Shown here piece by piece: positions 58,667 to 64,000 of a stretch of 64,000 nucleotides of DNA. The DNA comes from a virus: positions 42,257 to 106,256 of IMG/VR virus record IMGVR_UViG_3300046777_001715. One strand, given 5' to 3'. The notes beneath the pieces were generated by a model. The model did no database searches. It had not been told where the DNA came from and was given only the letters and a program-made list of their open reading frames with translations. Position numbers and translations under genes: made by a program. Within the stretch, counting starts at the first letter, position 1. Each line of letters begins with the position of its first letter.

Positions 58667-59227
58667 ATGACATGCGTCGTTGGGTTGGTAAAGTCGGGTA
58701 AAATCTACATGGGCTCTGACTCATCGGCAGTTGATGTTGCAGGCGGACATATCTTTGCACAAAAAAATCCAAAAGTATTTATGGTTGGACAGTATGGAAT
58801 AGCTTTTACCGATTCTTTTAGAATGGGGCAAATTCTTCAATACGACTGGACGCCACCAAAATTTACTGGAAACTCTAGAACCCTAGACAAATTTATGAGA
58901 ACTAAATTTGTAGAATCTGTTAAAGAAGCATTTAAGTCTGGCGGATACGGAAATATTGGTAATCAGTCTGAAAATGAAGACAGTGGCGGAGTATTTTTAA
59001 TTGGGGTAAAAGGAACTGGAAGATTATTCTATATGGATGACGACTTTCAGATTGGAGAAAACATACTTCCTTATTATGCAGAAGGAATTGGAATGGATTT
59101 TGCCCTAGGATCTCTTTACTCTACTCAAACCATGAGGGACCCATTTAAGAGGCTTGAGATAGCCTTAGCAGCGGCATCACAATTCTCCATAGGAGTATGT
59201 CCACCATATCACTATATAGAGCTTTAA
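58667..59227 (+). CDS. Proteasome-like Ntn hydrolase
   Basis: The 186-residue protein starts MTCVVGLVKSGKIYMGSDSSAVD, the proteasome-beta/HslV pattern in which Thr2 becomes the N-terminal nucleophile after loss of Met. KVFMVGQYGIAFTDSFRMGQIL (Lys near 36) and the later YAEGIGMDFALGSLYSTQ (a G-x-G-x-x-x-A-x-G segment near 145-160) match the core of the fold. Such enzymes are peptidases or amidohydrolases. Lack of a propeptide suggests direct activation by methionine aminopeptidase. An actinobacterial host may itself have a proteasome; a phage homologue could compete with or replace it. No hslU-like ATPase is nearby. Confidence 0.7.
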   Translation: MTCVVGLVKSGKIYMGSDSSAVDVAGGHIFAQKNPKVFMVGQYGIAFTDSFRMGQILQYDWTPPKFTGNSRTLDKFMRTKFVESVKEAFKSGGYGNIGNQSENEDSGGVFLIGVKGTGRLFYMDDDFQIGENILPYYAEGIGMDFALGSLYSTQTMRDPFKRLEIALAAASQFSIGVCPPYHYIEL

Positions 59228-59231
59228 ACTA

Positions 59232-59260
59232 TTGACAAACCCCTACTCATTTTATAGAAT
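59232..59260 (+). promoter_or_regulatory. Consensus leaderless promoter for subtilase
   Basis: TTGACA (59232-59237), 17 bases and TAGAAT (59255-59260), 6 bases before ATG 59267. Confidence 0.7.
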
Positions 59261-59266
59261 AGAGAC

Positions 59267-60196
59267 ATGAATAAAATAACCAAGGCTCTTGTAGCCATAC
59301 TAATTACAGCAAGTACTACAGCAGGATATACTGCAGTCACGGCTCATGCTGAGCCAACTAAAACATCAGTAGTTGTTATTGATACAGCAATTGATGCATC
59401 ACTTCCAATTTTTAAGGGAAGACTTGTACAAGAAGTTTGTGCAATGGAATGGAATCTTTGTCCAAATGGAACTGGTTTTCAGGAAGGCCCTGGATCAGCA
59501 TCAACAATTCCTTTTACAGCTTTAAGATCTTCTTCTTTTAATCATGGTACACAAATGGCTTCAATTGCGGTAAACGCAAATGCCAATGTCAGCATAATTT
59601 TTATTCGTATTGTTGGTTTAACTAAAGAAGGTTACCGTGCAAGCACAACAGAAGCTTCAGTGGTAAAAGCTTTAGACTGGGTAATTGCAAACAAAGATAA
59701 GTATGGAATTGCAGCAGTAGCGATGAGTCAAGGAAATCATGACCTTGCTACCTACAACATTCTGTGCCCAAAGAGTAATCTGATTAAATATATTGACACA
59801 TTAAAGTCTATTGATATTCCTTTAATGCTACCAGCAGGAAATGATGCGGATATTACAAGAGTTGATTATCCAGCATGCATTCCACAAGCAGTAACAATTG
59901 GTGCTGTTGATAAATTTAACAATATCAATACTTATAGCAATGGAACACCATTGCAAGTTGATTTCTATACACCAGGAACAGTAAAAGCAATTCTTCCAGG
60001 TGGAACACAAACAACCGTTGCTGGAACATCTGCATCTGTGCAAAGTGCAGCCGTGCATTGGGCAACAGTAAAAATGGTTAAGCCAAACTTAACTTATGAT
60101 CAAATTTATACACTCTTAAAGACCACATCTACATTAACAAGTAATGCTAAGGTAAAGAATGGATCTTTAATTAATATAGAAAAGGCGACAAAATAA
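59267..60196 (+). CDS. Secreted subtilisin-like serine protease (S8)
   Basis: The 309-residue protein has a signal peptide (ALVAILITASTTAGYTAVTAHA, cleavage near 28) and a complete S8 catalytic set: Asp39 in VVVIDTAID, His93 in FNHGTQMAS, Asn193 in LPAGND and Ser256 in VAGTSASVQSA. It should be exported and cleave extracellular or cell-surface proteins. A propeptide is not obvious, so maturation may be simple. Leaderless promoter. A secreted protease is rare in phages; it may act on the host surface or on competing material. Confidence 0.82.
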   Translation: MNKITKALVAILITASTTAGYTAVTAHAEPTKTSVVVIDTAIDASLPIFKGRLVQEVCAMEWNLCPNGTGFQEGPGSASTIPFTALRSSSFNHGTQMASIAVNANANVSIIFIRIVGLTKEGYRASTTEASVVKALDWVIANKDKYGIAAVAMSQGNHDLATYNILCPKSNLIKYIDTLKSIDIPLMLPAGNDADITRVDYPACIPQAVTIGAVDKFNNINTYSNGTPLQVDFYTPGTVKAILPGGTQTTVAGTSASVQSAAVHWATVKMVKPNLTYDQIYTLLKTTSTLTSNAKVKNGSLINIEKATK

Positions 60197-60450
60197 TGGA
60201 AAAAGATCCAATGATTGAAAAACAACAGTCAATGCTGGAAGGAATTGTGGCAGATATTGTTGTTGAGCTTTACCAAAAGTGGTTTAATCAAATGCCAGAA
60301 GAGCAACAGAAGGACGAGCAGGCAATTGCCGTACTGGGCGGTAACGCTTCAGAGGCAACATATTTTGTTGTCCAGCGCTTTATGGAAAAGTTTAACGCTG
60401 CAGCAGAGCAGGTTAAGCAGGAAGAAGAGCAGTCTAAGGATAATGCCTAA
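60196..60450 (+). CDS. Small acidic helical protein
   Basis: The 84-residue protein starts by 1-base overlap with the protease stop. It is helical and Gln/Glu rich (EGIVADIVVELYQKWFNQMPEEQQKDEQ ... FVVQRFMEKFNAAAEQVKQEEEQ). It overlaps the next short gene by 8 bases. No family recognised. Confidence 0.55.
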   Translation: MEKDPMIEKQQSMLEGIVADIVVELYQKWFNQMPEEQQKDEQAIAVLGGNASEATYFVVQRFMEKFNAAAEQVKQEEEQSKDNA

Positions 60451-60625
60451 GATAGCACTTGTAAATTCAGCAATATATGATATCATTGAACCTGACAGTT
60501 CTTTTGAAACAGAGCTTGTAGACATCCCTCAACCTATACTTGATAGATATGACAGGGTAATGAAAGATTTCTGGGACATTCAAAACGAACTAGAACAATA
60601 TCAAAGAGCACAGGAGAATGACTAA
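60443..60625 (+). CDS. Small hypothetical protein
   Basis: ATG 60443 behind TAAGGA is chosen over a longer open frame that starts at 60215 inside the preceding gene and is improbable in composition. The 60 residues (MPKIALVNSAIYDIIEPDSSFETELVDIPQPILDRYDRVMKDFWDIQ) end in a helix. It is followed within 1 base by thioredoxin. Function unknown. Confidence 0.55.
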   Translation: MPKIALVNSAIYDIIEPDSSFETELVDIPQPILDRYDRVMKDFWDIQNELEQYQRAQEND

Positions 60626-60928
60626 GTGATTGTTACTGACGCAAACTTTGATGTTGTTATTGCTGAAAACAAAATAGTTTTGGTAGATTTTTGGGCAGAA
60701 TGGTGTGGTCCTTGTAAAAAGGTTTCACCAATTCTAGATGAGATTTCTCAAGAAAAGAATCTGCTAGTGGCTAAGGTTAACATTGATGATAACCAAATTA
60801 AGCCAAAAGATTATGGTGTGGCTTCAATCCCAACTATGATCTTGTTTAAAGATGGACAACCAGTAACTACAATTATTGGTGCAAAACCGAAACATGTTCT
60901 GCTAAAAGAATTGGCAGAATACATTTAA
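60626..60928 (+). CDS. Thioredoxin
   Basis: The 100-residue protein begins at GTG one base after the previous stop. It has the thioredoxin fold with FWAEWCGPCKKV (active site CGPC near 29-32), a cis-proline in VASIPTMILFKDG, and the ending LKELAEY. It reduces disulphides; in T7 the host thioredoxin is a polymerase processivity factor, but here a redox or halogenase/Fe-enzyme support role is as likely. Genes around it encode secreted proteins and a flavin enzyme. Confidence 0.85.
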   Translation: MIVTDANFDVVIAENKIVLVDFWAEWCGPCKKVSPILDEISQEKNLLVAKVNIDDNQIKPKDYGVASIPTMILFKDGQPVTTIIGAKPKHVLLKELAEYI

Positions 60929-60970
60929 AATTCTGTGCTCACAAAGAGGCAGATAAACTAAGGAGAAAGA

Positions 60971-61993
60971 ATGAACTCATTCAAGAAAGTATCGCTAATC
61001 ATCGCTGCAGCCCTGACTAGCACAATGCTTGTATCGCCAGCAGCTAAGGCTAACGCTGGAACTGTCACACTAACGGTGGCGGGATCTGCAGCAACAGGTG
61101 GAACAGTAGTAGGAACTCCTGTATCACTACCAGTGCCAGCAGACAACAGCATCGATGCAGCAGACGCATTGAAGATTGCTGTAACTTCTGTAGATACTGG
61201 AACAGTAGTAACAGCTGTTGCAACAAATGCAACAATTGTACCTGCTCTAGCAACATCAGCATCACCAGTAACCGCATCAAGCGGATCTTCAACGCTTTCC
61301 ATTTCAACAGGAACTGGAAACTCAGCAGACTTTTATGTATATACTAAAAGTACAGCAGTAGGAACAGTATCGATTACTCGTGCTGGGACTACAACAGTTT
61401 ACTATGTTCAGGGACAAGCAGGTGCCCTAAACTCAATCGCTTTGACTGCGCCAACATCTGGAGCAGCAGGCACAACAGCAACACTTAAGGTGACTGGATA
61501 CGATGTATTTGGAAACGCTAAGGGTGGAGCAACAATTAACACTCTAGTATCTTCAAATGGCGTTGCAACAGCAACAGCTCTTACAACAGATACAGCAACA
61601 GCAACACTTGGAACAAAGGAACAAACACTAACGCTTCCTGCTTTAGGTTCAGTTGTTGTTACAGCATACGCAACAGTTGCAACAGCAGTGACTGGTCTTT
61701 CAACACCAGTAGGTGCAGTAACTGCAACAATTACAGTTCGTGATCTTGCAGGAGAACTTGCAGCAAAGATTGCAGAACTTGCAGTAGCAAATGCAGCACT
61801 TGCAGCAGAAAAGGCTGGACGTGCAGCAGATAAGGCAGCTGCAGACTCAGCAGCAGCAAAGGCAACAGCCGATGCAGCAACAGCAAAGGCAGCAGCAGAC
61901 CTTGCTCGTGCAACATATGTTGCAGAGTACAATGCTTTGGCAAGAAAGTGGAACGCCAAGAATCCAAAGGCCAGGGTTGCACTAAAGAAGTAA
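60971..61993 (+). CDS. Secreted surface-layer-like protein
   Basis: The 340-residue protein has a signal peptide (SLIIAAALTSTMLVSPAAKA), Thr/Val/Ala-rich Ig-like domains (about 30-250) and a C-terminal coiled coil (GELAAKIAELAVANAALAAEKAGRAADKAAA) ending YNALARKWNAKNPKARVALKK. This layout resembles cell-surface proteins of low-GC freshwater actinobacteria, so it may have come from a host. It would be exported and could coat the infected cell. It has AAGGAG and CGT-biased arginine codons in the tail. Function inferred. Confidence 0.6.
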   Translation: MNSFKKVSLIIAAALTSTMLVSPAAKANAGTVTLTVAGSAATGGTVVGTPVSLPVPADNSIDAADALKIAVTSVDTGTVVTAVATNATIVPALATSASPVTASSGSSTLSISTGTGNSADFYVYTKSTAVGTVSITRAGTTTVYYVQGQAGALNSIALTAPTSGAAGTTATLKVTGYDVFGNAKGGATINTLVSSNGVATATALTTDTATATLGTKEQTLTLPALGSVVVTAYATVATAVTGLSTPVGAVTATITVRDLAGELAAKIAELAVANAALAAEKAGRAADKAAADSAAAKATADAATAKAAADLARATYVAEYNALARKWNAKNPKARVALKK

Positions 61994-62010
61994 TAAATAG
62001 TTAATTACTA

Positions 62011-62040
62011 TTGACAACAAGGCTGGGGATATTATATAAT
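62011..62040 (+). promoter_or_regulatory. Promoter inside terminator loop for halogenase
   Basis: TTGACA (62011-62016), 18 bases and TATAAT (62035-62040). The spacer carries the left arm of the hairpin described next. RNA should start near 62047. Confidence 0.75.
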
Positions 62041-62061
62041 GATTATAGTATCCCCAGTTTT
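62023..62061 (+). terminator. Terminator wrapped around halogenase promoter
   Basis: CTGGGGATA (62023-62031) pairs with TATCCCCAG (62049-62057), loop of 17 bases containing the -10, then TTTT. It terminates the upstream surface-protein mRNA while the internal promoter starts the next one past the left arm. Confidence 0.75.
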
Positions 62062-62083
62062 AACTATTAGAGAAAGAATTTAA

Positions 62084-63667
62084 ATGAATAAGGTAGATAA
62101 GGTAGTAATTTTAGGCGGAGGCTCTGCTGGTTGGATGACCGCAGCAACTTTAATTCACAATTTTCCAGAAAAAGAAATTGTTTTAGTGGAAAGCCCAGAT
62201 ACACCAAGAATCGGTGTTGGAGAAAGCACCTTAGCAGGACTACCTGCATGGCTTAGGTCAATTGATGTTGACTACAAAGATTTTATGAAGTACACAGATG
62301 CTTCTTTTAAACTCAGTATTAAGTTTACAGATTTCCACAAAGTTGGAGATGGAGGATTCCATTATCCGTTTGGACATCCTTTTCTAGGAAACACAACTCT
62401 TCCAAACGCTAATGACTGGCATATGCTAAAGCATTATGTCCCAGAAACAACAACACAAAGTTATGTAGAAGCACTATTTCCACAGTCTGTATTACTAGAA
62501 ACAAACAAGATCATGAACCCTAAAAAGCGTGAGCTTGAAGACTTCACCCTAGAAAGAGATTTTGCACTACATTTTGATGCAATTAAGTTTGCAGACTGGC
62601 TGGCTGACAAATATTCAAAGCCAAGAGGTGTAAAGCACGTAATTGGACACGTTGAAAACGTTGTCACAAATGAAGACGGTGTTGAAAAACTTGTACTGAA
62701 AGATGGTCAAGAAATATTGGCAGACTTATTCATTGACTGCACAGGGTTTAAGAGCATGCTTCTCGGTGGAGCAATGCAAGAAGAGTTTATCTCTTGTGCT
62801 GACAAGCTCCCAGTTAATAGAACTTGGGCTGTTCAAATCCCGTATGTTGATGCAGAGAATGAAATCCAAAACTTTACAGAATCAACCGCATTAGGTTATG
62901 GCTGGGTATGGAATGCTCCACTTTATTCAAGAATTGGAACTGGTTACGTATACTCTGATAGATTTACAACACCAGAAGAAGCTCTAGAAGAATTTAAGGT
63001 ATATCTAAGAAAAAGATTTGGCGAAGAAAGAATTAATGATTCTCTTAAGTTTAATGATATTAGATTTAAGTCTGGAACATATCGCAGAACTTGGGTAAAG
63101 AATGTTATTGGAATTGGTTTGTCAGCCACATTCCTTGAGCCACTAGAAAGCAACGGGCTATTCTTTATTCACGAGTCAGCAAATACGCTTGTAAAGTTTT
63201 TGCGTAGAGGCTATGTAAATGGAATTGACATTGATTTCTATAATGCTACAGTAAGAAAGCATTTTGACTTCTTTTCATCTTTCTTGGAATACCACTATGT
63301 TCTATCTCAAAGACGAGACACTTCTTTCTGGAAGTATATGACAGAAAGACCAATTGAGCCTTACTTAGCAGAACTTCCAGTGGGAGGACTTTATCAAGAA
63401 GAGCAACAAATGAAAACAACTCAACAGTCTTATCCAGTTGTTTTAACAAGCGGATTCCATTGTATTGCAGTTGGGCACGAGTACTATCCAGTAGATCCAA
63501 TTTCAATTAGCTATTGGCAGTACCATTATGATACAGACTATAAAAAGGTTGCTGGTGACTTTTATATTAAGACAGAAAAGTCTCAAAAGAACTGGCTGAA
63601 GGCTGTAGAAAATGCACCAACACATTATCAATATCTGAAAGAAAACTTTCATAAGGAAGGAATGTAA
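62084..63667 (+). CDS. Flavin-dependent tryptophan halogenase
   Basis: The 527-residue protein shows the family marks: FAD-binding GGGSAGWMTA (11-20), the GVGESTL loop (about 44-50), catalytic lysine in SFKLSIKF (Lys76), GYGWVWNAPLYSRIGTGYVYS (about 271-291; the second half of the usual WxWxIP is NAP), and LEPLESNGLFF (351-361), which carries the active-site glutamate. Such enzymes need FADH2 from a reductase and chlorinate or brominate tryptophan or related indoles. No reductase is in view. It has its own promoter, and the stop overlaps a membrane protein gene. Confidence 0.85.
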   Translation: MNKVDKVVILGGGSAGWMTAATLIHNFPEKEIVLVESPDTPRIGVGESTLAGLPAWLRSIDVDYKDFMKYTDASFKLSIKFTDFHKVGDGGFHYPFGHPFLGNTTLPNANDWHMLKHYVPETTTQSYVEALFPQSVLLETNKIMNPKKRELEDFTLERDFALHFDAIKFADWLADKYSKPRGVKHVIGHVENVVTNEDGVEKLVLKDGQEILADLFIDCTGFKSMLLGGAMQEEFISCADKLPVNRTWAVQIPYVDAENEIQNFTESTALGYGWVWNAPLYSRIGTGYVYSDRFTTPEEALEEFKVYLRKRFGEERINDSLKFNDIRFKSGTYRRTWVKNVIGIGLSATFLEPLESNGLFFIHESANTLVKFLRRGYVNGIDIDFYNATVRKHFDFFSSFLEYHYVLSQRRDTSFWKYMTERPIEPYLAELPVGGLYQEEQQMKTTQQSYPVVLTSGFHCIAVGHEYYPVDPISISYWQYHYDTDYKKVAGDFYIKTEKSQKNWLKAVENAPTHYQYLKENFHKEGM

Positions 63668-63963
63668 TGAAATTTAGAACACAATGGATAGAGGCTTTAA
63701 AGACAATGAGATACAAGTCTTATTGGAATAGGCCAAACACAGTAGAGTTTTTTGCATTTATGACTAAGATTGCAATTATTTTCCCAGGACTATTGCTTGG
63801 CAAGCAGTTTTGGTGGTTGTTTATTTTTGCATTTATTTCAAGCTTAGCTTTGATTTGGTCATCTACAGTAAAAACATTGCCAACTATTATTTGGTTTAAC
63901 ATTCTGTGGACAATCCTTGCAGCACTATCAATTGCTAAACATTTTGGATTAATCCTACAGTGA
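63667..63963 (+). CDS. Small membrane protein after halogenase
   Basis: The 98-residue protein starts by 1-base overlap. Two or three hydrophobic segments (TKIAIIFPGLLLGKQFWWLFIFAFISSLALIW; TIIWFNILWTILAALSI) indicate a membrane protein. Coupling to the halogenase suggests a shared function or simple operon packing. No family known. Confidence 0.6.
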   Translation: MKFRTQWIEALKTMRYKSYWNRPNTVEFFAFMTKIAIIFPGLLLGKQFWWLFIFAFISSLALIWSSTVKTLPTIIWFNILWTILAALSIAKHFGLILQ

Positions 63964-63971
63964 CATTGGAC

Positions 63972-64000
63972 ATGCGTGGAATACCAACAGCGGCTTGCCC
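63972..64000 (+). CDS. Start of a short protein, 3'-truncated by window edge
   Basis: ATG 63972 opens MRGIPTAAC and the frame runs to the window end. The beginning resembles short actinophage zinc-binding proteins that start MRGIPT..CP, but only nine codons are visible. Low confidence. Confidence 0.3.

Noticed and set aside
60215-60443. Upstream extension of the 60-residue gene at 60443
   Set aside because: The extension lies wholly within another gene, is Ser/Leu/Lys-rich shadow sequence and lacks a ribosome site; ATG 60443 has one.
61408-61959. Minus-strand open frame of 183 codons
   Set aside because: Composition mirrors the Ala/Thr-rich surface-protein gene; no start signal; the whole window is transcribed rightwards.
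1-64000. Lysogeny module or attachment site
   Set aside because: No integrase, excisionase pair, immunity repressor or tRNA-overlapping repeat was found; the tRNA genes look intact and lie among late genes. The rest of the genome is not visible.

Overview
The window is a tightly packed, AT-rich segment of a tailed double-stranded DNA phage. All supportable genes lie on the + strand, most neighbours overlap by 1-20 bases or abut, and no gene-free stretch exceeds about 125 bases. A WhiB-type iron-sulphur regulator, heavy use of leaderless starts and TTG/GTG starts point to an actinobacterial host. A freshwater, low-GC host of the Nanopelagicales (acI) type would fit, but that is inference. Morphology is inferred as siphovirus: HK97-type capsid genes, a single tail-tube gene, a frameshifted tail-assembly chaperone, a 2096-residue tape measure, and no sheath or contractile baseplate genes. 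No integrase or immunity repressor is seen.

Layout. 1-5.5 kb: virion surface/adhesion proteins (LamG-like, PASTA and fibronectin III domains), unusually placed before the portal. 5.5-14 kb: portal, prohead protease with a nested in-frame scaffold, major capsid protein, head-tail connectors, tail terminator and tube. 14-33.6 kb: tail chaperone with a -1 frameshift at CCCAAAT, tape measure, distal tail/hub and large fibre/adhesin proteins. 33.6-47.9 kb: DNA metabolism (phosphoesterase, DnaB-like helicase, primase, ssDNA-binding protein, DnaE polymerase, MazG-like protein, RecA, Cas4-like nuclease, RuvC-like resolvase) with an FkbM methyltransferase. 47.9-51.7 kb: probable small and large terminase, tRNA-Met, a putative structured small RNA, tRNA-Arg(TCT) and a CHAP endolysin. 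51.7-64 kb: accessory genes: Hsp20, 2OG-Fe(II) oxygenase, SNase, FmdB zinc ribbon, a secreted PA14/alanine-rich coiled-coil protein, holin candidates, tRNA-Asn, WhiB, small membrane proteins, a proteasome-like Ntn hydrolase, a secreted subtilase, thioredoxin, a secreted surface-like protein and a flavin-dependent tryptophan halogenase.

Expression signals are unusually readable. Over twenty bacterial-type promoters (TTGACA/TATAAT or extended TGnTATAAT) can be placed. Eight put the -10 box 6 or 7 bases before an ATG with no ribosome-binding site, so those mRNAs should be leaderless. Several are merged with intrinsic terminators: at 56.7 and 62.0 kb the -10 lies in the loop of the terminator hairpin of the preceding unit, and at 39.0 kb the -35 lies in the hairpin. 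The terminase promoter carries a perfect 16-bp palindrome between -35 and -10, with partial matches ahead of the portal and protease genes. Capsid, tail-tube and ssDNA-binding genes prefer CGT arginine codons, while most others prefer AGA, which the phage tRNA-Arg(TCT) reads.
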